Of a stretch of DNA of 64,000 nucleotides, positions 34,881-46,420 are shown in pieces (the stretch's first letter is position 1; every line of letters begins with the position of its first letter). The notes beneath the pieces were generated by a model. It was not told where the DNA came from, searched no databases, and saw only the letters and a list, made by a program, of their open reading frames with translations. Location: the NCBI GenBank assembly GCA_030544215.1, contig JARZZO010000002.1, forward strand, positions 59,402,650 through 59,466,649. Reading direction: 5' to 3'. Source of the stretch: Zantedeschia hybrid cultivar (taxonomy: Eukaryota; Streptophyta; Magnoliopsida; Alismatales; Araceae). Made by a program: the position numbers and the translations under genes.

Positions 34881-36716
34881 CTGGATCCAATTTGACTGGT
34901 GTTTTAAGCCATGATTCAAGTAGAAGTGGATTTTTGTGTTTTAGGTCATATATTGAAGGCCAGGTTGTTTCAGAGACGCTCAATGAAGATTTTGAGGTGG
35001 CTAATTAGAAAGGTGGGAGAAACTGTGTAGTTCAAAATTTGATAGTAGGTTAGAAGTAGGGAGGATTGTGCTTTTGTCAGCAAGGGGGAGGTGGAGTCCA
35101 TCTCAATTAATGCTGTCCGACAACTTTTATTTTGTCAGTTTTTCCAGTGCCAAGGGTCATAGAATTGAGTCCATTATATGCTCCTCTGCTTGGAAGGGTG
35201 CTAAACAAGGCAATAAAGAATTTCATCTAATTTGATGGGTTGCATGTGTTGAAGAGAGGGTGATGTGTAAGGGAAAGGAGTTGGTCTGATGATGCTCTCC
35301 ACATTGAATGAACCGTTGTTAGCAAAATGACAGTGGATATTTAGGCAAGAGAGTGAGGATTCTATATCGAATTGCAAGACAAAGGAGGTCTATTTTGAGT
35401 ACTATAGATTTCTTATTTTTTTTGGTGTGGGGGGGGGGGGGGGGTGTTTTAAACCAACTTATTCCTCGAGGCTATCATTTGCTTGGAGCGTAGTTACCAA
35501 GATGAAAAATGAAATGGAAAGAAAATGGACTTTGCCAGCTGTACAGAAGCTGGTTGATGGAAAGAAAATGTGAGGAGTAAGATTTCTGAACTATTTGGTT
35601 GCATATGAAGGAGCAGGGTGTTTTGGAATTGTAGTAATAAGGGTCACTTCTACATTTTAGGGAGGACCATCTGATTGGACTGGGTTCGTAACTCTGCAGT
35701 TCTATAGAGGGCAACATTTTGATTAATTGATCCAGGAGCTAGAAGAGGTTTTATCTATAGCTTGGTTCTGTGGATCTCAGTTCTGAGACCTTGGCTTTTT
35801 AGGTGACAGATCAGCCTGTGTTTTCTTTGGTTGGTGTAATTCTCGTCTTATTCACTCATCTTTATTTTGACTTTGGTGCACTTGACCTTCCGTAAGATCT
35901 TACTTTTCTGTGTAGGTCATTGATTTTTTATTTGTCTGATATCGAAACCAAGAGGAATCACCTTAATTACTTTCATCTGCAAGACTCTGTACTTGTGTTG
36001 TCTTCTATTCTCATGGAGACCTGTTACTCTTCTAGTCCTGAGGTGCTTGAGGTAGTGCCTTCTTGCCAAGTAGGGTCCTCTGCTCTCCAAAATTGCCACT
36101 GAATCCACCAGTACCATCAGCCTCCTTACTGTGACCAGGGGTGGTTAGGTTAGCTAATCTTTGAGGGGTGTCGCATGCCATAGCGCCGAAAAGATGTTCT
36201 TTAGACTGACGGGTAGACTACCCTATTGATGAGCTTATTATTTCCAACTGGACGACCATGCTGGAGACAGACACATTTCATTCATAGCAGAGTGTTTTCT
36301 ATTCTTTTCTTTTCTTTACCTTTTCTTTGGAGAAGGTATAGCAGGGCTACATCATTGGATTCTTTGTTTTGAGGCAATTATTGATAGGATGCAGCGTTGT
36401 GTGATTTTCTTTCTTTTACATCTATGTATGTTTTTGTGGATTGCAGCTTTAGGTGGTTTCCATTCCCTTGGGATTTTTGCATACTTACTCCTCATACAAC
36501 ACATTGGAGAACAATAGTTCTTAAATTGCATTTACTTGCTAACCTTCTAGATTGGAGATCACCTTAAATATAACTTTTTTCGAGCCTTCTGGGAGTAGTT
36601 TATCATCGTCTCCCAATTTAAATCTTTGGAAATGGTTAGGGATTATGGAAAAGGGGGTGGATCACTGAGTCTTTTAGGTAGAGTTTTCCCCCCCCTATGG
36701 TTAGCAATATAGGAGA
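34881..36716. other. Degraded retroelement-like DNA, unclassified
   Basis: Fragmented frames without a firm domain match. A poly-G run (17 G) is at about 35430-35447. The solo LTR is inserted at the right edge. The reading frames have too many stops to classify. Confidence 0.3.
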
Positions 36717-36721
36717 GTGTA
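36717..36721. repeat. 5-bp target-site duplication, left (GTGTA)
   Basis: Identical to 39560-39564; marks the insertion of the solo LTR. Confidence 0.9.
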
Positions 36722-36812
36722 TGTAATGACCCAGGTTTCGGGTTCTGTATTCGGGTCGGGTTCGGGTCAGATCCCCTGATTTTGACCCTGTGGGGTCTTG
36801 AGATTCCTGGCT

Positions 36813-38052
36813 GAATGGCGTCAACAGTGCTCGACGTCTTTCAAAAGGCGTCAGGGTGTGTGGACGCCATTTAGGTTTGCTGCTTGTTGTGCCACGTGTG
36901 CGCCACGTGGGCGGGTTTCGGGCCGCGAGAGTACGGCCCCTGTCAGATTTGTCTGAACGGCGTCCAGCTCGGTCGACGCGTTTCAGACTGCGACACCTGC
37001 GGTGTCAGGGTGCGGCGCCAGAGCGTTGTCAGTACGGCCGGTCACATCGTCTGAACGGCGTCCACGGTGGGTGACGCGTTTCAGAGCGGTGTCAGTACGG
37101 CCGTCCTGTCAGACTGAAAGGCGTCTGCCTCGATCGACGCGTTTTAGCGGGATTCTGGTTGACCCCGCGAGCCTCCCCTTCTTCCCCTCATTCTCACCTT
37201 CACCTTCTCTCTCTTCGCCCTCTCCGCTCCCTCCGCCCTCCTTCCTCCCTTCCCTCCCTCTTCGTCCTCTTCCATCACTCCATAGCTTCCCTACCTCTCA
37301 CCTCTACCTCCACCACCTCCTTCGCGGCGTTCCCTTCTCCGGACGGCGGCCGACGTCCCGGCGGAGTGGCGGCGTCCTCGAGGGTACCGGCGGCGGCGTG
37401 GGGCGAGACGGGTCGGTGGCGAGGAGCTTGGAGGAGTTCGAGAACCGGTAGGGGGACGAACCTTGCATGTGATGTTCGTGTGATTCTCGGCGTGACGTGG
37501 TGTTTGGGGAATAGATTGAGCATGCTTATGGGGGATTCCATGTGGGAATGACGGTGTTTGTGATCGTGTTTTCGTAAGCATGATTGTGTGGTCGAGCTTC
37601 TCTCCTTCCCCCTTTGATTTTGGGGTTTTCGGGGTGCCCGGGGTTCAAGGGTGAAGCCCTCGGGTTGAACCAGGAGACCTGGTTTCTGACGCTAAATAGC
37701 GTCGTACCTGGTTGACGCCTTTCCGAAGGACGTCGGGTCAGTACGACACGTTTTAGGGCAGAAACCTCCTTGTGCGAGGTTTCCTGAGTTAGGGGTTCTG
37801 CGCTAAATGACGTCATGGATGGACGACGCCTTTTAGAAGGACGTCGGGCCATCATGACGCCATTTAGGCAGGAAATGCCCCCGTTTAAGGGTTCTGTGAA
37901 TCTGGATTTCTGGGTTGAATGGCGTCGGGACACCCAGACGCGTTTTAAAAGGCGACTTCAACGGTGGACGCGTTTTAAGGAATAATCTGACGTTTAACTG
38001 AACCTGTCTGAGGGACTTGAATGGCGTCGACCTCGGTCGACGCGATTCAAGA
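36813..38052. repeat. Array of about 32-bp imperfect palindromes inside the LTR
   Basis: At least eight units of the form GAAxGGCGTC-N8/10-GACGCGTTTxA: near 36813, 36847, 36955, 37053, 37115, 37806, 37918 and 38019. A related short palindrome, GACGCTA-AA-TAGCGTC, is at 37688-37703. The best stem is GCGTCGACC/GGTCGACGC at 38024-38043 with a 2-base loop. The units are scattered rather than strictly tandem. Confidence 0.75.
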
Positions 38053-38167
38053 CAGAAGTGTTATATTGCTGGTTTTAGCATGTGTTTCACTGTTGAAGGT
38101 TCTGAGGCATGTTTTATGTTGTACACTGGGATTGAGGACTTGTGTGTGAGAGGAATTACATCACCTG

Positions 38168-38188
38168 TGTGTGTGTGTGTGTGTGTGC
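38168..38188. repeat. (TG)n microsatellite in the LTR
   Basis: A run of about ten TG dinucleotides; a shorter one follows near 38236. Confidence 0.8.
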
Positions 38189-39559
38189 TTCAACTGTACG
38201 CTGAGACAGAGGTTTACTGTACGAATGGAATCATGTTGTGTGTGTGTGTGATTGTACGAATATGGATTCGGAATGACTGTGGTTTCCGTTTGTCACCATG
38301 GGCTGATGGGAGAAGGGCCATGGTGTCTGTGAGGAGGGGTGCTTGTTGTGTTTTGCCCTTGGCTGAGGGAAGCAGGATCGCCTTGAGCCCGACGGGCCGG
38401 AGTAGCCGGTGTGCTATCCGAGGGGTCGCTGTTTGTCCTCAGCGGGTCGGGGTTTTCCCTTGTTTGTCGTGACAGCTTCCGGCGTGTTTCTTGCTGTGGA
38501 GCTGGTGGTGTTACTGGTGGGAGTTGGTTTACCCTTTAGCCATTGGACCTGATGTGACCTGTGATCAAGGTTACGAGTGGTACCTTTAGTCCTTTGGCCT
38601 GACGCAGCCCGGGAGAGTTGGGCTTGTGGGTAGTTCCTGTAGCTTCGACTTGACGGGGGTTCGCCGGTCCCCAGGGCCCTCCTGAAGCGCTGAGGCCTAG
38701 CGTGGAGGCAATCCGGTGGTAGGACAGTAGTCTAGACTGCTTGTGTGCACACGTAGCTGGCAGTGGCGGTACACTGAGTCCAGCTAGTCCTAGTTTGGCT
38801 CACTGCCTCACCCTACAGTGCCCCGGAACACTGTAGGGGTGGACAGGCGTGAGCAGTGGTGGTAGTGTTGGGAGGCGACGTTTGACTTCGGTCGACAGTG
38901 TGGTTCAGTCGCTTCGTGGACTTTGACTGTGAGTCGTGACCTTGTGTTGGGTTCTCCAGGTTGCTTGGTACTGTTCCTGTTACACTGCTTACGCGTACGT
39001 TTCATATTTGAGTTGGGTTCTTCGGGTTACTTGGTACCGCTCTTGCTACATTGCTTACTGTACGGTTCCTATCAGGTTTGAGAGTTGTGTTTACTGCTTG
39101 GTGTTATTGCTATATATATATTCCTGTTGTTGCACTTGTGGGTGTGTGAGTGGGAGGCAGGGGATCGGATGATCCCTACTGAGCCCATTTCTGGTGTGGC
39201 TCACTCCCTGCGGTTTCAGGTGTGGACCTCGTGGTGAGCGGAAGCGTGGTGACTTCTTGGTGTGCGGACCAGCAGCTGTCTTAGTCCCGGGGTATGCCCC
39301 GATGTTGTTGTACTTTCCTTCTGCCTGTACATATTTAATTTGTTGGACATGTAATTATTGTTGGACTGTATACGGACATTGATATTTCCCTTTCTGCGCA
39401 CTCGTTTACCTTTGTAGTCCGTGCGATTGTTATATTTAGCCTTGTTTAGCACTTACTCATCCAGATGTGTTGTGAGAGATCCAGGTGTGAACCCGCAGTT
39501 AATGGGCCGACATCCATTTAGTGACCGGGTCTCCGGTCATAGGATGGCGGGTCGTTACA

Positions 39560-39564
39560 GTGTA
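39560..39564. repeat. 5-bp target-site duplication, right (GTGTA)
   Basis: Identical to 36717-36721. Confidence 0.9.
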
Positions 39565-40420
39565 CCCAAGGATGGAAAGAACTACCTCTTGATCTAATAT
39601 TCAAGTGGGTTAGCATATAACCTGCCCTGAACAAGCATACCTTTCTCTTTCACACGCACGCGCACACACACACACACACACACAGGTTCTCCTTGCCACA
39701 GCTGTTCCCTTGCACCACCACCGGCAACAAACAAGTGAAGAGAAAGAGTTGTTCTACCATGTTACTGCTGCCAGTGACCAAGGCAAAAGAGGAAGAGGTG
39801 GAAGGAGGGGTTGGCGATCACTACCTCTCCTGTCTCCTCCTATGGTTGGTCTTACCATTATTCCTACACCTGCTGCTTTTGTGTAACCCACGCCCTGTCA
39901 AGAAGGGAGAAAGAAAAAAAGGGGGGGGGGGTAGTGGAAAGCCCTTTTCCTGTCTCTGGCGGCCACCTGGTGAAGCCTCAAAGGTGCTTATTTGACTTTT
40001 AACACTCGTTGTAAATTGGTTGATAAACCCCAACAGCTCATTTTCAGAAAGTGATTGTAGAGTTACGTTTGAGATCATTCTTCTCCTAAGAGTATGCTGA
40101 TAAGTACACTTTTAAGACTGGAGACCTTGCAATTTTTTGCTGTAAAAGAGGATATGTATGCAAAAAGTCATTTTTTCCCACCACCAATTGGGTGTTATGT
40201 TGATTCAGATAGACTGACCAACCTGTGGCTCATTTGGGCTTGCACTGTGTTAGAAACTTGGAACGGCCCCCCTGGTCCTCCCCCCTCCCTCCAACCCTCC
40301 CAGGTTTTGTGCCCCTTTGCTTTCTCCTGTATTTCCCATCCTATATCCCCCCCATGTTTGCCTGCCGATCCAAGCCGGTTGTCATCTGGCTGTAACAGTT
40401 GTTCGACGTTTCTCTGCAGC
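39565..40420. other. CA microsatellite and unclassified DNA
   Basis: (CA)n at about 39656-39684. The open frame 39693-39995 has a hydrophobic run but no homology I recognise. 40260-40400 is C-rich. No gene is supported. Confidence 0.35.
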
Positions 40421-41265
40421 AGTCAGATAGTGTTTTCCAGGTGGCCGAGGGGAGTGGAGATTACACTACTTGGTCCCCATTATTTAGAAGACGTTTCAAA
40501 GAAGAGGAAGTGCTGATGGTTCTCCTCAGTTGGATTCAGCCGATCCACATCCTTCTAGATAGGGCAGATAGATGCATATGAATGGGATAGAGAAGGTAGA
40601 CACTTTGTCAAGTCAACCAACTCGGTAATCTCTGAGGGGGGCTGCAGATTCTCTCTTTACTCGCCAATTCGGACGGTTAGAAGCCCGCTGAAGGTTCAAT
40701 TTTTGATATGGAGAGACTGTCTTAATAGGCTTTCCACCAGAGATAGGCTGGCCAAGTTCTTTCTGGATTTGGGAACGGGGTGTTGCATGTGTTGCGAGGA
40801 GGATGAGTAAGTGGATCACATTTTGACGTCTTGCTATTTTGCTAGGGACGTATGACGGCTCATTGGCGATCTTTTCCATGTAGACTATATGGGTTTTGCT
40901 TCGGTGGAAAGCCTCCTTGTATCATGGGGGCGATCATGGATTCTGAAGAAGGATCATGTGGTGTTGTGGCTCATTCTGCATGCGACCATTTGGGTTATTT
41001 GGATGGAGCGAAACAGCCGGATTTTTAGGCGTGAAGTTGCGACCCTTTAGAGGATCCTTTCTTTTGTTTGTGAGAAAGTTATAGGGTGGGCTGAATTTTT
41101 TTTGTAACGTGAACGCGGGTAATTCGCTTTGCTTGGTATTTGGAAGGAACGGTGAGGGAGGGGTACACCTGCTTGGTGTTTTGTACATCGGAGAATTTTG
41201 CTTTGTTTCCTCTCATACTTGTATTCTTGTTTTCTCTTTATAATACAATTGGTACCACCCACATT
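40421..41265 (+). mobile_element. L1 fragment (3' end), plus strand
   Basis: The frames encode LFRRRFKEEEVLMVLLSWI, then (shifted) SPLKVQFLIWRDCLNRLSTR, CCMCCEEDE and WLILHATIWVIWMERNSRIF, the end of L1 ORF2 with the zf-RVT motif. It ends in TTTATAATACAATTGGTACC, the L1 3' end seen elsewhere in this window. It is 5' truncated with several stops. Confidence 0.75.
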
Positions 41266-41279
41266 CAAGAATCTCCACA

Positions 41280-41565
41280 CCTAACGGTCAGGGGACAAAG
41301 AATCGACTGAGAATCCCTATAGGAGAGATAACAGTTGAGCAAATTCCACAATCTCATCATGCTTAAGCCACATCCTAAAAGTAGGCTGCTGAACACTATA
41401 TGGCTGAACATTGTCAAAAACATGGGCAACTACTGCTCTAGGCTGGGAGGCAATGTGGAATAGCTTGGGGAATATAATGTGGAGGGGGACACCCTCACAC
41501 CAACCATCCCACCAAAATAACTAACTTAGTAATAGAGCACATGATAGAAAAGCAAGAAATAAGCT
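41280..41565 (-). mobile_element. L1 fragment (RT-to-zf-RVT linker), minus strand
   Basis: On the minus strand it reads WWDGWCEGVPLHIIFPKLFH and onward, matching the W..D.WC....L...FP.L motif between reverse transcriptase and zf-RVT. It lies head to head with the plus-strand L1 fragment ending at 41265, and the hAT copy B starts at its other side. Confidence 0.55.
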
Positions 41566-43345
41566 GGAAAAAAAATCTAAGAATTATGGATATACTTACA
41601 TTCATTCTATTCTTACTCTTATACAGTAATAACTATACAAATGTTGCACATAAATTTTTCAAGACACGTACGATTTGTACCATTGCCTATATTTTTCAAG
41701 AAATCGATTATACTCATTTTTGTGGCTATAGATGATTATCACCGGCATCCATCCTTGTGTATCACCTCTATAATAAGATCCTCCTGACCATTGATACGAG
41801 GATGCATCTGAGTAATGAGGATAAGTTGCATATTCTCGCAAGTAACGCGTTGCATCAGAGGGTGGTGGTGGTTGAACTGCATAATATCCTACTGAGGGTA
41901 GGTATCCACAGGGAGTATAAGGTCCATACCCCTTTGATGGAGCTTGAGATGAAGTATTAAAGAAGTGGTCTTATGCAAACTCTGCTGATGTTTTTTTGCC
42001 CTCCTCGTGAATCCAACTTGTCGTTTTTGTTGCTTCATTTTGCCCTTGTCTCCAACTGGTCTGCCCCTAGCTAACTTACTCTAATGGTCTTCATCTTGAG
42101 TCGCATACGTAAATTGTTGCTCTTCACGACTAGAGGAGTTACAGTTCCTTGACTCGAGTCTCGTCTTTGAGATGTTTGATGTTGCTGGTATCCACCTTGA
42201 CTCTTGTGTGGATCATCATCATCCTCATCATCATTAGTACTCGTCTCCGAAGTAGAATCATCTGAAATCTGGTATTCCACTCTGACCCTCGGCTCTGGCA
42301 TTTCTTCCTCCTCCTTTTCCCTTACAATGTCTAAATTTGCAATATCCATGGGAGTTGTTAGTTTTTCCTTAATTTTACTTGATCTTAATGCACGTGGTGC
42401 AGATTTCTTTTGCCTTTTGGAAGGAGGTTGGAGAAGTTGAAACTCTATGGATAATGGGATTCCAATGGCGGAACGATATATCATCTTCTTTCTAATCTGA
42501 CCCCTCATAGTAGATGTTACTCCTCTTTCGGCATCCCATTGTCGTAGGTAGTTCTTGAATTGAGTTTTGATCTCCGGTGGTGCATTAGAGCAAGTTTTTA
42601 CCTCCCCTTTGATGTCCGCCAATCGTTAGACAATAGACTCCACCTGATATTATCCTATTACAATGGTTACCATTCACCTTTCATTGTTTCATGTCCACAT
42701 GGGTGCCATGGTTCCATCCCGGTCACTGCGAGAAGTGACAGATGTTGGCTCATTTTGTCTTGATGTAGGCATCTTAAAAAAATGAAAGATTAAACTACAA
42801 GTATAAAATTTGAGAGAGAGAGAGAGAGATGAGGTAGAAACTTGAGTTTTGTTGAAACTTGAAACTCTAAAGAGGAAAATTTTAGAAGAGAGAGAGAGAG
42901 AGATAGAAATGAGAATAAAGAGGGAGATTTTTAGAAATAGAAAGAGTTAGAAAGAAAGAAAGAAAGAAAAAAACGTGGAGATGTCGCTCGGTATCACCAA
43001 TCGTTGTAGAGAACCCCTCAAAGCTCAATTACACCTATTTAGAGCTTTAGAGAGCAAGTAGAGAGAAAATGAGAGCTTAGAGAGAGTGAGAGAGAAATCT
43101 TAGAGAGAGATACATGAGAATGAGTGTTAGTAGGGATGGAAAATGGGCTTGGGGGGTTTATATAGACCCCTCATGCCACTGGCTAGTTCCCAACGGCTAG
43201 CCCGTTGCTGACCGGATCGGTCGACCTAGTCCAATCCGGTTCGATCGTTGCTTCTGTACGGAGGATTGGGGGATGAGATCGGATTGGTTCAGCAAAATTC
43301 TGATTGGATCTGCCAATCTGTACCAATCTGGCACACCTTGATTTG
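41566..43345 (-). mobile_element. hAT copy B, internally deleted
   Basis: The minus-strand BED-finger end (42459-42763), promoter and terminal part (42760-43345) match copy A closely. The other half (41659-42440) is the C-terminal transposase tail. The DUF659/catalytic middle is missing, so N- and C-terminal parts are fused. It is a non-autonomous deletion derivative of the same lineage as copy A. The left end near 41566 is uncertain. Confidence 0.65.
41659..42663 (-). pseudogene. hAT transposase, N-terminal part fused to the C-terminal tail
   Basis: The frame 42071-42622 runs from BED-domain sequence (ADIKGEVKTC, TMRGQIRKKMIYRS) straight into an acidic serine-rich tail (ISDDSTSETSTNDDEDDDD) that in the fuller element lies after the dimerisation region. 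The end of the tail (YATYPHYSDASSYQWSGGSY) is in another frame, 41659-41841. The catalytic core is absent, so it cannot be a transposase; a DNA-binding truncated product is conceivable but not shown. Confidence 0.65.
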
Positions 43346-43576
43346 AATGTTAACTGTTTGAACTCGCTGAAGCAAAGCAGTGGCTGGGGAGCCATCGTGG
43401 GCGTGGAGGTGGCACCCATACCAGCTTCCAGCATGTCTCTGTTGCCCCCTCCAATGCTTGCAGCTGGTCCTCCGTGGTGATGCCTGGCTGCACAGGGGCC
43501 TCTTCCCCTGTGTTTATCTTACCATACAATGCTCTTCCTCTCTCATGTTGACCCCCCTATGTTTCTATTTCTCTTT

Positions 43577-43607
<31 letters not shown>

Positions 43608-43672
43608 CAGACTGCAACCACTAGCAGTTTGACCTGAAACTAGGTCTTCCAGGAATGATCCTATGAATATCT

Positions 43673-43691
43673 CCAGACTGCAACCACTAAC
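43673..43691. repeat. Templated filler at the deletion junction
   Basis: CCAGACTGCAACCACTAAC repeats the sequence at 43607-43625 (one mismatch) and sits exactly between the sequence matching 1993 and the sequence matching 6522. It overlaps the RPS19 side by AACGGCAA (43689-43696). Confidence 0.8.
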
Positions 43692-43871
43692 GGCAATAAC
43701 CATGTCCGCCGCAAGATCACCAAGGCCATGGTCGGCCACAAGTTCGGTGAGTTCGCCATGACCCGCTGCCGCAAGCCCTGGCGCACCGGCGCCAACGCCA
43801 CCGGCTCCAAGCGCGGCGGCGCCAGGCGTTACAGCACCTGGGCTACCCCCGCCGCCTCCTCCCACGGCCCG
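43689..43871 (+). pseudogene. RPS19: RPS19 copy B, 5' truncated exon 1
   Basis: It holds only the last 61 codons of exon 1: NGNNHVRRKITKAMVGHKFG, EFAMTRCRKPWRTGAN and onward, to the same GGCCCG|GTAAAG donor. The start codon and N-terminal half are lost. It keeps GHKFGEFA, the usual family sequence, where copy A has GHKFGKFA, so copy B is not simply a decayed copy of A. It has no promoter of its own in sight. Confidence 0.8.
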
Positions 43872-43903
43872 GTAAAGCAAACCCCATAACATGCTTATGT
43901 TCT

Positions 43904-44492
43904 TTTTTAAGGAGTGGTCGTTTGGTGTGACCTAAAATGCTGTAAAACGTTGTAAAATGCCGTAAAACAGGGTTTTTGTTATATTTGGGGCGCTGTAAAT
44001 TGTTTTGCAGTATACTCTGTCGTAAATTGTTGTATTTAAATATCAGTTGTCTCATGTGAATCTGTGATAATTCTTTTTAGGTGTCGTTGGGTGCATCATA
44101 AAATGCCATAAAAGGTCGTAAACGGTCTTAAATTATTTTACGGTACTTTTTCATAAATTTAGTGCGTAATATTTCAAAACCAGTTGACCCATAAAATCCT
44201 CTTTTTAGCTGACTTCTTTATTCAGTCTAAAATCATCATAAATCAAAACCGGTGATTTTAAAATCAAACATTTTGTTTTCACTGATTTAAGAACTGGTGA
44301 TTTCAAAGCCAAGATTTTGCAGCACTTTGCAACGCACTAAACAAGCCCTTAGTTGATTTTTACCTTCAGTTTAAAACTATCTAAAATTGAAACCGGCGAT
44401 GATAAAATCAGAGATTTTGGTTTTACTGATTTTGTAATCCGATAATTTCAAGACCGATATTTTATGTCAGACAAAATGACCCCTTAAAGGGA
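43904..44492. mobile_element. MITE M1, copy B
   Basis: Counterpart of 6739-7324, with the same imperfect ends (TTTAAGGAGTGGTCGTTTGG and, reverse-complemented, CCTTTAAGGGGTCATTTTG). Confidence 0.65.
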
Positions 44493-44809
44493 TGGTGAGT
44501 TCTAATCAATATCAAAAAAATGGCGGAGATGGGCACAAGTGGGGTTGTAATTAATAACCGTTATGCAATTTCTGAACTTGCATATGTGACGACTTTTTCC
44601 TCTTGGATTTTGGTCCTTTTTTTTTTCAAAATTTTCACTTGTATTGCTGCTCTCTCTTTTGTTTTTAAAGAACCAAAGGGATTCCTTTTCTTGCCTGCAT
44701 ATTTTAACCTAAAGCCAGTTTTTATTTGGTTTGAAAGTGTTGATATGCGGACTCATTTTTTGGCATGCTCGGTGGTACTTGTCATAATCTACATGCCTTT
44801 CTCTCATAG

Positions 44810-44986
44810 GCGCACTTACCAGCTAGATGGTTCTCTGTACTGTCTTCACCCCTGAAGAATGGCTTCAGATCTGTGACAGAACTGAACCCAAGGAGCAGCT
44901 TGTTTCTTGGTAACATGCATATTTCAACTGTTGCAGCAGCTTACGTTGCTGAACCTCCTCATCGGATGTTTGAGTACCATGCAAAG
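44810..44986 (+). pseudogene. RPS19-like gene copy B, exon 2
   Basis: 177 bp, open, with the same CTCATAG acceptor and GCAAAG|GTACAA donor as 7777-7953. It has very few changes; one makes GNRHIS into GNMHIS. It is classed as pseudogene because exon 1 is truncated here. Confidence 0.65.
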
Positions 44987-46180
44987 GTACAACCTTTCTT
45001 CCTGATCCCTTCCAATATGGTCTTTGCAGACAATGAATGAATCTCAAAAATTGGATCCTAGTTTCTGGCTGATGGAAGACAAACTACTTCTTCAGGATGG
45101 TGCTCGTACTTATACCATTCAGAAGGAGAACCCATCAAAACTGATTCTAAGAGGGTCTTGACCTACATTACTTCTCAAAGTTCATTAATGAATTCTTTGT
45201 GGAATGTGATTCTATTCTATTCTATGAGATTCTCCTTAAAATTTCTTTTTCTTTTCTTTTTCTTTTGTTCAGCATGAGGAGAAAAGTTTTGCTCACTTTA
45301 GAAGGACAAAAATCTTGTGTAGAAGTTTTAGGAAATCCCTTTCTTAATATTAAGAAATATCTTTCTTCCTTATAATTATCAATTGCTCTATGTATCTGAT
45401 AATCATTTCTTTCTTCTTGGTATAGTTTTAAGTAGTCATGGTGTCAAGATATACATTGCATTTGAAACAAACATGCAGTATTGCATACTTTTCATGTCAT
45501 CTCATTGAGATTTTTTTTAATACATTTTGACCTGGTCCCAAGTGAAGCTAAGAATGAAGGGGATGAATATCTCAAAACTGAAGTAAAACTAATTACATGT
45601 TCATTTCATTAGTAATTTCTCTTAGTGGATATTTTTTGGTTTTGATTATTAAAAGCTTCACCTACTGGATGCTTGCCTTCTTAATTTACTGAAGAATAAG
45701 AAAACAAAATGTTAGTCAAGTGATATTGGGACTCAGTAACAAATAAGCTTTTAGAAGGTGTTCGTTTGACTGCATTTTCAGTGAAGGAGAAAAAAGACCA
45801 ATACCAGAGAATGTTCTTGCTAGACATGCAGTGGCAGATGACATTGCAATGTAGTTAAATGGGATAAGTATTATAATAGTAAAAAGTTAAAAAACTAAAG
45901 GTACATAACGCAACTCAACTTTGGCAAGTTTTTCATCTGCACAACAGTAGCAAGATATTTGGACCCTCAGTTGCTAGTTGGTTGTTTACCACTTTGAGTT
46001 CTGAAGTAGATAGATCAGTCACTAAAAATAGCAACTGGTAGAATCCATTTCTAAGTCTTGCAAGGTTCCTTCCTATCTAGATCCTATGGATTGCAGGTAT
46101 TACTGTAATAAAGATTATTCTTCCTATCAGCAGATTCAGCACGATCTTTTAGGCCATGGCACAATATATTTGTGGGGTGG
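44987..46180 (+). other. Intron copy of the RPS19-like gene
   Basis: Matches 7954-9155; no coding features. Confidence 0.5.
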
Positions 46181-46420
46181 AATGGCGGAGCAAAGGGGAG
46201 CGGGAGCGAGAGGAAAGGAGCGGCGCAGAGCGGGAGCGGGAGGAAAGGAGCGAAGCGTAGAAGATCTCAAGCCACAGAGAGGTAACGGTGGGGTGAAGAA
46301 AGAAGGCTGATTCTTCAGTGGAAGATGCTTTCGGTGTCTTGAGAATGGACATCAAGTAGAAGATTGTCGCAATGCATTTGTATGCTTGTGCTATGGGGGG
46401 TTCGGACATATGAGTTATTC
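46181..46420 (+). mobile_element. First 240 bp of L1-1, copy B
   Basis: Counterpart of 9156-9387, up to the middle of the second zinc knuckle, where it is cut off by the hAT end at 46421. Confidence 0.65.

Larger units (their letters stand above)
36722..39559 (+). mobile_element. Complete solo LTR, probably Ty3/gypsy type
   Basis: 2838 bp beginning TGTAATGACCC and ending GGGTCGTTACA, a TG...CA element with matching short inverted ends. It is flanked by identical 5-bp target duplications GTGTA (36717-36721 and 39560-39564). There is no second LTR, primer site, polypurine tract or gag/pol, so it is the product of LTR-LTR recombination. The size and GC-rich 5' half fit long-LTR plant chromoviruses, but family assignment is inference. 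A TATATATATA tract near 39110 may be the LTR's TATA box. The orientation is arbitrary. Confidence 0.9.
42459..46420 (+). repeat. Segmental duplication, copy B (direct part)
   Basis: Colinear with 771-1993 (to 43672) and with 6522-9387 (from 43689). The 1994-6521 interval of copy A, with the DUF616 exons and the start of RPS19, is absent. Identity is high by eye, with scattered substitutions and small indels. Confidence 0.85.

Noticed and set aside
37002..37551. Pro/Ser/Arg-rich frames inside the solo LTR
   Set aside because: GC-rich LTR DNA with several overlapping frames open; no conserved domain.
36813..38052. CRISPR-like array reading of the GGCGTC/GACGC units
   Set aside because: Spacing is irregular, units are imperfect, and they lie within an LTR of a plant genome.
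39693..39995. 100-codon frame with a hydrophobic run
   Set aside because: No homology recognised, overlapping frames are open as well, and it lies beside a CA microsatellite.
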